From positions 1 to 64,000 of the forward strand of contig CAKOMY010000001.1 of NCBI GenBank assembly GCA_934096815.1: 64,000 bases of DNA, given 5' to 3'. Below, piece by piece: positions 27,101 through 34,877 of this stretch (its first letter is position 1; each line of letters begins with the position of its first letter). Position numbers and translations under genes: made by a program. Source of the stretch: an uncultured Bacilli bacterium. Its GTDB lineage: Bacteria; Bacillota_I; Bacilli_A; RF39; UBA660. The notes under the pieces are model-generated. The model saw nothing but the letters and a program-made list of their open reading frames with translations, made no database searches and was not told the DNA's origin.

Positions 27101-27442
27101 TACTAATTCTTGTCCTGTTATATTATCTTTATAAAGATAATATATTTTATTAAAATATATATCTAAAATATTTTTATCTTCTTCTAATTGTTTTTGTGTT
27201 TTTTTATAATTATTAAAAAATGGTGGCTTACCATTATCTTTAGAATTTATGTAACAAAAGATGTCTAACAAAATTTTTCTTATGTTAATTGATGATAATT
27301 TGGGTTGTTCTTTTATGATTCTTTCTAGTTTTTTTTCATATAATTCATTTGGTTTATCTTTCTCTGAATATAATATTGATAAATATTCTACTGTTGCCCA
27401 ATCGTCTTCTTTTATTCTTTCATGCGTGATTTCACTATTCAA
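24119..27442 (-). CDS. Giant hypothetical protein (1107 aa)
   Basis: The largest protein in the window, 1107 residues, start TTG at 27442 with AGGGGGCG nine bases upstream and adjoining the stop of the ankyrin gene. No signal peptide or membrane segments. Residues 1-580 are Lys/Glu/Ile-rich helices containing an approximate 28-residue tandem repeat near 270-330 (KNKELMEKLLISE / KNKELMKKLLIRE). Residues about 600-760 hold a distinct domain (ASSCLTPNGKAKTCLEHGA, YSWVWRTGDVLCFDN) that loosely resembles acyltransferase-like folds. Near 960-1070 is another domain, with SHTSSSIEKLNNIFNDG, YGRHNGGEGTNGEHYICIAK and FRNTSYPIRGTGKLG; the His-Thr/Ser then Gly-rich pattern vaguely recalls ADP-ribosyltransferase-type folds. 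No function is assigned. Confidence 0.6.
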   Translation of the reverse strand: MNSEITHERIKEDDWATVEYLSILYSEKDKPNELYEKKLERIIKEQPKLSSINIRKILLDIFCYINSKDNGKPPFFNNYKKTQKQLEEDKNILDIYFNKIYYLYKDNITGQELVSLCMVLDNKDVCEKIIRENYKKIQKEIKKTIYIPSSMLNDESIDFQEMKDILSSKYNIKNCKVTIENIHPNLIKVFYKYFEKDIKLFTYNNIEKYDYTVFEKLEIDELFYFLQKEIRNNNINSINKIIEILIVKEFENVKITNILKKSEWIKVLKNKELMEKLLISETRTFRYDKELETKFKNKELMKKLLIREKEISRNDKKTEIIFKNKFLSFIIDEINLDSIRINKIDSINSFEFIAAVASLSKESYTDNKKNKLFFMCFKVFLEEFLKEYEDKLTSKDLEYLERIFRRGIQRKNVYRIFLINNKKNLMHNYKSDDLLKNTSNVTVEDIKNYNVKQYRKIKSMINELEDKTIIVGDDYIIISLNLLDFNTTKKLINYNVNTWKNIVDIIKNKPKSFIDAFKKFIVESNIEDGISKEYSLETYILAFEKILSNNQKPTLTKINKIIKSIKNLLVPYNIEIEENLELLNYVAKGDPFIEKLNGIKLYEEYRKRIKSSIPDYHDKSNGLDFGLVSLHDKRIISNGIGKYILPNNLKASSCLTPNGKAKTCLEHGAINPHGRFFKIEKNNKIVSYSWVWRTGDVLCFDNIELTEEIENIPDIEKIIYEIYLKTAKDIIQKTRNEKNGGIKIVLIGRNPIDVKNIYIDNLQKLNELTDKIYTPNCKNELYLKDSKNQVILYGKYSNKLVTEDVEPIYLYEREKVNRFEDLDKYLLKIKINSIYYDYCLQNNKKYQEIDNIYKSGYIGEDWFIGNKDDGTYDFYYNDIDKRLFQEAKEYIKTTEPKIKNEFYIPKYKIDNILDAKKIRINEQEVNAYLESLNEHDYVIPNNYFSHTSSSIEKLNNIFNDGAITSTYYGRHNGGEGTNGEHYICIAKVGTPIYEQYKRTGTIILDNNMQIFNENKLIMPGLPKVIIDTFRNTSYPIRGTGKLGEYQVKNLITKEHFDSLLATKDNLIILAQLILLNEIYDLNLPIVYENTMSKIDTLNIKRYIKLSN

Positions 27443-28846
27443 CTAATTTCGCCCCCTTTTTTTAATTTTTATTTTATTTTTTGAAGTTGTTTTTTCAATA
27501 ACATCCCATAACTCATCACTTTCAAATATACCAATCTTTTCTAAATCTAATATGCTTTTAATACATTTTTCTAATTCATTTCTTTTTTCTATTAATACTT
27601 CTTTTTTCTTTTTTAAAAGTAATTTTTCATTTAAATCCAATATTTTTTTTAATTCGCTATTAGTTAAATTATCATAATCTGGAATTTCTGTTTCTACACC
27701 AATTCTATTAAACAGTCCAATTTGTTTTTTTATATCAGCAATGATTTTAAATAGTATTTGTTCTAAATCATTTAAAAGGTTTAAGAGTTCTTTCTTATCA
27801 TTATTTTCTAGGTTTGATATTTGGATAATAAACTCTGCTGTATTATTTATTGTTAAATCTGTTTTTATTTTGTCGTTCAAGTCACTTACTATCTTATAAT
27901 AATTTTCAATTAATTCATTAACTACTCTTTCTTCTTCAATAAATTCATATTCTTTTAATATATTTCTTAATTGTACTAATTTTTCTATGTTAGTTTTTTC
28001 TTTAAATTTATTTATTTCAATTTGAAATATTTTTCGTAATAATTCATTATATTTATTCCAAATATTCTGAAATTCATTTTCTTTATTTGTAAGTAATGAT
28101 TTTTTTGTTAAAATAACATTCAAATTATTTTTTAAAATAAAAATAGTATTTTTATTTTCTATTAAATATTTTAAATCTATTTTATCCATTATTTTTTCTA
28201 ATTCTTTTATTACACTATTTTCTTGTTTTAAAATATCTTCCAATGTTAAATTACCAATTTCAAATCTATTTACTAATTCTTTTTCTTCTTTTTCTAATCT
28301 ATAAAACCATTCCTTATTTGTATTTTTTGCTTCTTTCTTATATAAGTAAAATGCCTCTTTCAAACCATGTCCATCATTATCCTTACAATCATAATCAAAG
28401 TTTGTTCCTAAAGCGTCTAGTATTGGTAAAACTCTTCCTAAATAAACTTCACTAGCCATTGCAGTGTGGATAATGCTGTCTCCATCATTATCTTTTGTAT
28501 TAACATTTAAATTATATTTTTTAGCTAGATTTATTAATTTTAAAATAAATTCTTCTGAATAAGAATAATCTTCTCCGCCATCCGTATACCCATATAATGC
28601 TAATTGTATAAAATTATATCCAGTCGTTTCTCCTACATAGTTTACATCGTGGCGATTTTCTAATAAAATTTTTATGAATTTTAAAACTTTTTCTTCGTCA
28701 AATTTATTTTGAACAGCAGCGTGCAGTAAGCTTCCATATTCATTTGTAATATTTTTTGAAAATATTCTTTGTATTTCAGCATAGTTAATTTTATTTATTG
28801 GTAACTCAAATAATTTTATGGTATTTTCATTTAACAAAGTTTGCAT
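27443..28846 (-). CDS. Ankyrin-repeat protein with coiled-coil C-terminus
   Basis: A 467-residue protein from the ATG at 28846, preceded by AAAAGGGTG; an ATG 21 bases upstream has no ribosome binding site. Residues about 35-165 contain ankyrin-type units (GSLLHAAVQNKFDEEKVLKF, LLENRHDVNYVGETTGYNFIQ, GDSIIHTAMASEVYLGRVLP). Residues 190-467 are mostly long charged helices with heptad-like Leu/Ile, probably a coiled coil, ending in a basic tail (KIKIKKRGRN). It immediately precedes and abuts the giant gene, so the two are co-expressed and likely interact. Ankyrin proteins bind other proteins; in host-associated bacteria some are effectors, but no export signal is seen. Confidence 0.75.
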   Translation of the reverse strand: MQTLLNENTIKLFELPINKINYAEIQRIFSKNITNEYGSLLHAAVQNKFDEEKVLKFIKILLENRHDVNYVGETTGYNFIQLALYGYTDGGEDYSYSEEFILKLINLAKKYNLNVNTKDNDGDSIIHTAMASEVYLGRVLPILDALGTNFDYDCKDNDGHGLKEAFYLYKKEAKNTNKEWFYRLEKEEKELVNRFEIGNLTLEDILKQENSVIKELEKIMDKIDLKYLIENKNTIFILKNNLNVILTKKSLLTNKENEFQNIWNKYNELLRKIFQIEINKFKEKTNIEKLVQLRNILKEYEFIEEERVVNELIENYYKIVSDLNDKIKTDLTINNTAEFIIQISNLENNDKKELLNLLNDLEQILFKIIADIKKQIGLFNRIGVETEIPDYDNLTNSELKKILDLNEKLLLKKKKEVLIEKRNELEKCIKSILDLEKIGIFESDELWDVIEKTTSKNKIKIKKRGRN

Positions 28847-29085
28847 ATAATCACCCTTTTTGCTCATTACTATAACATATTTAAAAATATAAATAAAGTC
28901 TTTTTTTAGTATGTAACTAGATATATTACGGTTCAGTCAAGGCATTAGAAAATAAGTAAGGTTTGCTCACTTTTTATTATGCTAAGATATTTAAACCTTC
29001 AAAACTTTTTGTTAAAGATTCTAATATATCTAAATTTTTTTTATATGTTAGAATGCAACTTTTTATTATTAAATAATTATTTGTA

Positions 29086-29410
29086 TCATTTCTTAATTCT
29101 AAATTTTCCTATCTATTGTTTGATCTTTCCACCTCTTTGTGATGATTCGACATTATACTTTGTTGAAGGTACATTAAAATCTTTTAAAAAATATAATACT
29201 TCCTCTCTATCTCTACGTATTTTTGAATTCATTTTTTTGTTATCATATTTTAGTCTTTTAAATAATTTTTGCTTTTTATCAAACATATAATTATTTGTAT
29301 CATTTCTTAATTCACATTCCCATTCATCTATTATTGAATCATATTCTTTAATTATATTTGATAACTCATCATTATTAAATCCTTCTATTTTTTCGTCGAT
29401 GTATTTATTT
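29086..29410 (-). pseudogene. IS66-family transposase C-terminal remnant
   Basis: On the minus strand from about 29410 the reading frame gives a fragment with the IS66 TnpC signature: YDSIIDEWE, then VLYFLKDFNVPSTKYNVESSQRG and KIKQ, a TAG at 29115-29113, then IGKFRIKK. Intact IS66 proteins read FL.DF.VP..NN.AER..R..K.KQK...FRS here. The His/Asp/Glu positions are altered, both ends are missing and there is an in-frame stop, so it is dead. A 27-base direct repeat lies at its two sides. The rest of the 28847-29903 gap (about 1 kb) shows no further gene. Confidence 0.75.
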
Positions 29411-29903
29411 CATAAATTATTATACTTTGTGAAAAAATATGATATTTTTTTAGTAATTTTAATATCAATTACAACTTTTTCAATATATCTTTTATTTTTA
29501 TTATTTCTTCCTTAACATTACCCGAATAAATAAATTATTCTAATTTATTTATTAAAGAGTGTGGCTTATGATTCTTTTGACCATCTTTTTGTTTATTAGA
29601 TTTTTCTCTTTGTTAATGCCAATATAAAAATGTTATTTTTTGACTAAATTATAATGCAGGATTTCATACATTTTTATTTAATCATTTTATTATATTTTTA
29701 TATTAGCACTAACAGGCTAATATTCCTATAATTGTTCCTTCCATTTTTAGTATCATCTCTATTATCATTATAAATGATAAATTTGATATTTACTTGTTTT
29801 TTATCTTGAATAATGGTTAATTAAATTCATTGATTTTTTATTTTAAATTTTCTTTTAATTCACCAGTATTACATATTTTTTAAATTAACTTATCTTTAGA
29901 AAT

Positions 29904-31178
29904 TTAAATTTGTTTATTATATTTATATAATTTTTTAACTATGGGTGAATAATTAATTTTTGATAAATCTATTAAGTTTTTTTCGGCTATATATTTGGAT
30001 AAATACATGCTTTGAATAAGCATTTGATAATCATCTAATATTTGATCTTTAAACTTTGTATCTATCGTGATTATTAAATTATAATATTTTTTTAATTCTT
30101 CTAACATCATTTTATCAAATTCAGTATTTCTATTATAATAGATGGCTGTCGCATTGTAGTTATAACTTAGGTTACTTCTTCCATGACAATAAGAATATTT
30201 ATCATGCACTATTGGTATTCCTATACCTGATTCAACCATCGTTGATTCTAAATACTTAGATGCAGTACTGGTATCATAACCACTAAATATTTCATAAACA
30301 TTACTTGTTGGGTTAAAATTAAATGGTAATTCTTCAATACAATCTAAAATTAGATTATTATCTTTATTTAAGTAGTAACTTAATAAAATACTAACAGGAA
30401 TTAATGTTGCTCCAAGAGATATAAAACTATTTTCTTTAGGAATATTAGTATTATATTTTAAATAAGTTACATTATCATCATTAAAAGAATTGTTAGATAG
30501 TAAATATTTTTTTAGTGAATCTCTAAAAGATAATTCAACTCCATAATTATTTCCACTATAACTGCATGCTATAACATTTTTAAATGGAATATTATTTTGA
30601 TATAAAAAGTTTCTTGGCTCACTATTAATTGAAACTATATTATTTTTAATATTAATTACTTTTGAACCAAATTCACTAACAACATTTGATCCTCCAACTC
30701 CACTAAATAAGGTTGGTTCATTTAATTTTGATAATTCATTATTAATATAATCTAAATCGGTATAAGATAATGAATCAACTATTCTATCTTTTAAAAATTC
30801 AAAATTAATTTGCATGTTTTTTTGATAGTATTTTTTAAATTGATTGTAATCTATAATTGGAATAGTATTATTAATTTTACCAATACAACAACAATAGCAA
30901 TCTGAATTGTCATAAATTTTATATAGTTTTTCATTATATCTTAATATATAACAAGATGTATTTTGGTTAACAAGTCCCATTTTAATACTATATTTATTTA
31001 GTTCTTTAAATAAATATTTTAGATTATAAATAAATTCTTTGTCCTTTCTACTTAAATATTCTTTGCCATAATGTACAAAGTAGCAGTCATCAAATTCATT
31101 ATATTTTTCTATAAAATTTGATAACCATGTTATATATTCGTCGCTTAGAATATACATTATAAATTCTTTATTTTCCAT
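29904..31178 (-). CDS. SIS-like (sugar isomerase fold) hypothetical protein
   Basis: A 424-residue soluble protein. Residues 1-130 are an Asp/Tyr-rich N-terminal domain with a CYCCC cluster of unknown role. Residues about 155-300 resemble a SIS phosphosugar-binding domain: TLFSGVGGSNVVSEFGSKV is the first strand and Ser loop, NVIACSYSGNNYGVEL corresponds to the SxSG substrate loop, and ENSFISLGATLIPVSILLSYYL follows. The last 130 residues contain HGRSNLSY and an all-helical tail. SIS proteins isomerise or sense phosphosugars; the substrate here is unknown. It sits 51 bases downstream of the WYL regulator and its ribosome binding site is sequestered in a hairpin. Confidence 0.55.
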   Translation of the reverse strand: MENKEFIMYILSDEYITWLSNFIEKYNEFDDCYFVHYGKEYLSRKDKEFIYNLKYLFKELNKYSIKMGLVNQNTSCYILRYNEKLYKIYDNSDCYCCCIGKINNTIPIIDYNQFKKYYQKNMQINFEFLKDRIVDSLSYTDLDYINNELSKLNEPTLFSGVGGSNVVSEFGSKVINIKNNIVSINSEPRNFLYQNNIPFKNVIACSYSGNNYGVELSFRDSLKKYLLSNNSFNDDNVTYLKYNTNIPKENSFISLGATLIPVSILLSYYLNKDNNLILDCIEELPFNFNPTSNVYEIFSGYDTSTASKYLESTMVESGIGIPIVHDKYSYCHGRSNLSYNYNATAIYYNRNTEFDKMMLEELKKYYNLIITIDTKFKDQILDDYQMLIQSMYLSKYIAEKNLIDLSKINYSPIVKKLYKYNKQI

Positions 31179-31185
31179 AAAAAAT

Positions 31186-31217
31186 CTCCTTTCAAGTTAA
31201 ATATAACTCAAAAGGAG
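31186..31217 (-). promoter_or_regulatory. Hairpin masking the ribosome binding site of the SIS-like gene
   Basis: On the minus strand CTCCTTTTGAGT (31217-31206) pairs with ACTTGAAAGGAG (31197-31186), 10 of 12 Watson-Crick and the rest G-T, with an eight-base loop. The AAAGGAG in the second arm is the ribosome binding site of the gene starting at 31178. Confidence 0.55.
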
Positions 31218-31229
31218 GTAATATTTCGT

Positions 31230-31832
31230 CTACTCATATTTTTCATTTAATAGTTTATATTTTATTATTCTTTTTAATTCAAAATGTCTTATATCTTGTT
31301 TCTTTTCACAAAAAGCAGCACAATACCATCCCTCTTGAAATAAGAACATTTCGATGGGATCTATAATCCTTTCATTTTCGCCTTTGCCATAGGAATAATA
31401 TAATATCTTAACTTTTCTTTTTTCTTTAATTGCTCTTGTTAATAAGTTGTATTTTTTTCCGTTTTCATCTTTTAAATTTAATTCTTGTTCTTCTTGTTTG
31501 CTTCCTATATATACACCTTTAATTTTATCTTGCAAAATAATTAGTTCTTCTTTTTTCTTTTCGTCTTTTTCTTGAGTAATGTATGTATTTAGTAATTCAG
31601 CATCTTTTAATTTAAATTTTCTTATGGGAGTGCGAACTCTTTGATTCAAAACATATCCTCCGTAAGGCCCCATAATTGTGTCAATATAAATTCCTGCTTT
31701 TTCTAAATCTTCTTTGTAAACTCTAATCATTCTTTCTGATACTTCAAGTTTATTAGAAAGTTCATTAATACTATACTTTTTACCTGTTTGTAATAATTCT
31801 AGCATTGTAATTACATTAGATACTTTAGACAT
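31230..31832 (-). CDS. HTH/WYL-domain transcriptional regulator
   Basis: A 200-residue DNA-binding regulator of the YafY/DeoR-like type. ATG at 31832 preceded by AGGTGG. Residues 5-60 are the helix-turn-helix (YSINELSNKLEVSERMIRVYK), followed by a short linker and, from about 130, a WYL domain (VKILYYSYGKGENERIIDPIEMFLFQEGWYCAAFC). WYL domains bind nucleic-acid ligands or nucleotides and often control defence or stress genes. It is followed directly by the SIS-like gene and preceded by the Fic gene at 31943-32938. The usual full-length family is about 300-320 residues, so this is the short form. Confidence 0.85.
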   Translation of the reverse strand: MSKVSNVITMLELLQTGKKYSINELSNKLEVSERMIRVYKEDLEKAGIYIDTIMGPYGGYVLNQRVRTPIRKFKLKDAELLNTYITQEKDEKKKEELIILQDKIKGVYIGSKQEEQELNLKDENGKKYNLLTRAIKEKRKVKILYYSYGKGENERIIDPIEMFLFQEGWYCAAFCEKKQDIRHFELKRIIKYKLLNEKYE

Positions 31833-31942
31833 AAATCCCACCTGACCTTTTAGTTTACATATTGACTATTTATACCATTATTTATTGTATATTTTAAGTC
31901 ATAATAGCATTTTATTTATATAATTTTAACTTATATTTAACA

Positions 31943-32938
31943 CTAATCTTTGTAATATGCTTGATTTTTACTAGTTGGAGTATTTGGAAGTGTCATTTTA
32001 ACAAATCCGTTTTCAATTGCTGGTATTAAATAGTTTTCTCTAAATGAAATACGAGATTTTAAATTAAGTAATTTCATAAGTTCAGAAGTAGTATAATTTA
32101 CTCCTGGTTCCATAACTTCTAATATTTTCCTTACATATGTACTAATATGATTAATTTGTTTATTAACTCCTATGATAATTTCATCTAATACTTCATCAAT
32201 CATTTTTAATATAAATTCTATGAATTCAGTAGAATCTCCCTTTGTATTGCATTTTTGAATTACCTTATAATAATCTTCTTGATATTTTTTAATCTCTGAT
32301 TCTATGGGAATATATTCAAACAATGGTTCCCAATTTGAAAGTATAACGTTTTGCCATAATCGGGCTGTTCTACCGTTTCCATCTTTAAATGGATGAATAA
32401 ATACAAATTCATAATGAAATATTGAAGATAATATTAAGGGATGTATCTCATCTTTTTTTGTCTTCATCCAATTAAATAATTGATTCATTAATATATCTAC
32501 TTGTTCTGGTGGTGGACAGACGAATATACAATTACCATTTTCATCAAATACACCTTCTCCACCATTTCTAAAGTTACCTGAGTCTTCTAATATTAAGTAT
32601 GTTAATATTCCATGAATTTTCTTTAAATCTTTTATTGATAATGGATTAACTTCATTCATTTTTAAATATGCATTATATGCATTTTGGACTTCTTGTATTT
32701 CATTTTTAGGACCAATTACTACTTTTCCATCAATGATGTCTTTAACTTGATTAATAGATAATGAGTTTGCTTCAATAGCTAATGAAGAATGAATAGATTT
32801 GATTCTATTATTTCTTCTTAATACTGGCATTTTATTTAAATCTTTGTAATTATCAAGTTTTCCTATTTTTTTCATAATTGAAGATATTCTGTCTAACATT
32901 ATATTTGTAATAGTAAATGGTGGTTCATATTTTTTCAT
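31943..32938 (-). CDS. Fic-domain AMP-transferase
   Basis: A 331-residue Fic protein. The catalytic motif is HPFKDGNGRTARLWQ near residue 177, matching HxFx(D/E)GNGRxxR, so it should transfer AMP from ATP to a hydroxyl of a target protein. Near residue 50, IHSSLAIEANSLSINQVK resembles the inhibitory helix (S/T)xxxE(G/N), with Glu present but Ala in place of Gly. A C-terminal winged-helix-like segment follows (ELMKLLNLKSRISFREN). AAGGTGCC precedes the ATG. The target is unknown. A second Fic gene follows in the same orientation beyond a 550-base gap. Confidence 0.88.
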   Translation of the reverse strand: MKKYEPPFTITNIMLDRISSIMKKIGKLDNYKDLNKMPVLRRNNRIKSIHSSLAIEANSLSINQVKDIIDGKVVIGPKNEIQEVQNAYNAYLKMNEVNPLSIKDLKKIHGILTYLILEDSGNFRNGGEGVFDENGNCIFVCPPPEQVDILMNQLFNWMKTKKDEIHPLILSSIFHYEFVFIHPFKDGNGRTARLWQNVILSNWEPLFEYIPIESEIKKYQEDYYKVIQKCNTKGDSTEFIEFILKMIDEVLDEIIIGVNKQINHISTYVRKILEVMEPGVNYTTSELMKLLNLKSRISFRENYLIPAIENGFVKMTLPNTPTSKNQAYYKD

Positions 32939-33184
32939 TTTAAGGCACCTTATTCATATATTATATTGTACTATTTTTAAACGGTTAAGTCAATTATCTT
33001 GTATGTTTTCTTGTATGTTATCTTGTACGCTTATATTAATTAATATTTTTTTTAGTAAGAATATATTCAAAGCAATTTTTCCTTATTTTCTATTTCTAAA
33101 TCAAAATGTTTTTCTTGATTTAAATAATAATGTCAGCGATTTCATTATGCAAATTGATATTTGTTAATTATGTTTTAACAATAA

Positions 33185-33396
33185 TTTTATTTTCAATTTT
33201 AATACAATAGCAAAAATATATGAATTATTATCTAATGATTTATTTATAAAATGTAATGCATCTATTTAGTATAATGATAAGATGTTTCTTGTAATAACTT
33301 TGTTATATTAATATTATTTAATTTCTCTACTATATTATCAGTTTCTTCTATTTTATATTGTCTTAATATTAATCTATCTGTTTCAATAATTACATC
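33185..33396 (-). pseudogene. GNAT acetyltransferase remnant
   Basis: The minus strand in this gap reads VIIETDRLILRQYKIEETDN and continues NIVEKLNNINITKLLQETSYHYTK before a stop near 33266; after a one-base shift it continues ALHFINKSLDNNSYIFAIV. This is the start of a RimJ/RimL-type N-acetyltransferase with at least one frameshift and no recognisable start or C-terminus. The rest of the 32939-33492 gap holds no gene I can support. Confidence 0.6.
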
Positions 33397-33492
33397 TTTA
33401 CTTAACTTATCATATCCACTATATTACACAATACATTGTAATAATTTAACATTTTTTTAGATTTTTTTACAATATTTTTTAATTTATTGTAA

Positions 33493-34572
33493 TTATATTT
33501 GTTCTACAAATATTTCATAAATTCTGATGTACCTATATGTTACTCTATTTGTTCCTTTCTTCTTTTCTTTTACTACTATATTTAAATCAGACATTTTATT
33601 TAAAATGATATTAATAGAATTAATATGAACTCCAAGTTCATCTGCCATTTCTTGTGCCGTAAACACTATTTTTTTCATCATTATTGGATGCATTTTAAGT
33701 ACAATACTACCATTAATGTTTTGCTTTATTGTATTTTCATCTTCATCATAAACTCTGTTAATTTTTTCAATTCTACCGATATTTCTTGTACATTGATCAA
33801 CTACACACTGTAAGAAAAATCTAATAAATCCGTCAACGTTTCCAGTCCTACATTCATTAAGTGCATTATAATAATTAGCTTTAAATAACTCAATAATTTC
33901 TGACATAAATAAAATTGGCTCATCATCCTTTGAACGAGCAAGTTGTAATGTCATCAAAGCTCTACCCATTCTTCCATTTCCATCTTTATATGGGTGTATT
34001 GATTCAAATTGTACATGTGAAATAGCAACTTTTATAAATGCTTCATCATCATACTTATTATTCATATATTCAATTAAATTATCTAAAAGTTCAGGTACAT
34101 CTTCAGGAATTGGAGGTACAAATGTTGCTCCTTCCTTTCCTAAACCCTTTGGTCCTATATAATTTTGAATTGTACGAATTTCACCAGGTGATTTATCTTT
34201 TCCTCTTACACCAGATAATAAAATCTTATGCATAGAATTTAACATATTAATGCTAAAATCTTTGTTCTTTAATTGTTCATTTGCATACTCTAACATTTTC
34301 TTAAGATTTTTAACTTCACTAATACTATCGCTTGGTGCTTTATAATCCATATAATACATATCATCTTGCGATATTTGTGTTCCTTCTATTCTAGAAGATC
34401 TTATACTCTCTCCTAGTACTAGGGCATCAAGGAAAAATTTTTGATCAAACTTAAACATTTTTAATAATGACTTATATTGTCCATATTTATCATTTGCCAT
34501 TCCCAATAGTTTTATTGTTTCTCTATCAAGTTTATATGAAATCGGTAACATTTTTGCTTTATATGGTTCCAT
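33493..34572 (-). CDS. Fic-domain AMP-transferase with winged-helix C-terminus
   Basis: A 359-residue Fic protein. The inhibitory helix is intact: SIRSSRIEGTQIS contains the (S/T)xxxE(G/N) motif near residue 62. The catalytic loop is IHPYKDGNGRMGRALM near residue 195 (Tyr replaces Phe). The last 90 residues, with FTAQEMADELGVHINSINIIL, look like a winged helix as in other Fic proteins of this length. GAGGAG precedes the ATG. Both active and inhibitory elements are present, so it should be an autoinhibited AMP-transferase. It is paralogous to the gene at 31943-32938 and separated from it by a GNAT remnant, with a 16-base hairpin upstream. Confidence 0.9.
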   Translation of the reverse strand: MEPYKAKMLPISYKLDRETIKLLGMANDKYGQYKSLLKMFKFDQKFFLDALVLGESIRSSRIEGTQISQDDMYYMDYKAPSDSISEVKNLKKMLEYANEQLKNKDFSINMLNSMHKILLSGVRGKDKSPGEIRTIQNYIGPKGLGKEGATFVPPIPEDVPELLDNLIEYMNNKYDDEAFIKVAISHVQFESIHPYKDGNGRMGRALMTLQLARSKDDEPILFMSEIIELFKANYYNALNECRTGNVDGFIRFFLQCVVDQCTRNIGRIEKINRVYDEDENTIKQNINGSIVLKMHPIMMKKIVFTAQEMADELGVHINSINIILNKMSDLNIVVKEKKKGTNRVTYRYIRIYEIFVEQI

Positions 34573-34612
34573 TGTATCACACTCCTCTATTATAATATAT
34601 CGTATTTTTTAA

Positions 34613-34648
34613 AAAATACACATTAATTTATGAATTAATGTGTATTTT
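34613..34648. repeat. 16-base perfect inverted repeat upstream of the second Fic gene
   Basis: AAAATACACATTAATT and its exact complement, with a four-base loop TATG, 40 bases upstream of the Fic start. On the minus strand it is followed by TTTTTT and then the -10-like TATAAT of the Fic gene, so it may be an upstream terminator or an operator. Confidence 0.7.
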
Positions 34649-34745
34649 ACATTGATTTTATACATTTTTCAAGAATTTATTGTATATTTTGCATTTTTTC
34701 TATGGAATAAATAACATATTTTTATAAATTTTGGGTATAATTAAA

Positions 34746-34774
34746 TTGACAGTTATACATTTTTTTAATATATT
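34746..34774 (+). promoter_or_regulatory. Promoter for a small RNA
   Basis: TTGACA at 34746-34751, 17-base spacer and -10 TATATT at 34769-34774. Transcription is expected to start near 34781-34782. Confidence 0.7.
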
Positions 34775-34781
34775 ATTTTTA

Positions 34782-34877
34782 GTTACTTGCCTGTGAAGGA
34801 TAAAAGCTGGGTCCTTGAATAAGGGTAGATATACGTTTGTATATTTAGAATTCCTTTGCTCCTGGGGCAAGTTTTTT
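34782..34877 (+). ncRNA. Structured small RNA of unknown family
   Basis: About 95 bases between a strong promoter and a T run. The ends pair: ACTTGCC (34785-34791) with GGCAAGT (34866-34872), followed by TTTTTT. Internal stems include GAAGGA with TCCTTT, CCTT-GAAT-AAGG and the hairpin ATATAC-GTTT-GTATAT. There is no convincing ORF. It is transcribed convergently with tsaC and overlaps only its last bases. It is too short for 6S RNA, lacks the GGAA-rich SRP tetraloop region and lacks T-box or fluoride-switch motifs. I could not place it in a known family. Confidence 0.6.

Noticed and set aside
28979..29290. Plus-strand ORF of 103 codons
   Set aside because: Antisense of the IS66 remnant; hydrophobic low-complexity translation.
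34782..34877. 6S RNA, SRP RNA or T-box identity for the small RNA
   Set aside because: Length is half that of 6S, the SRP tetraloop and GGAA region are missing, and there is no T-box core.
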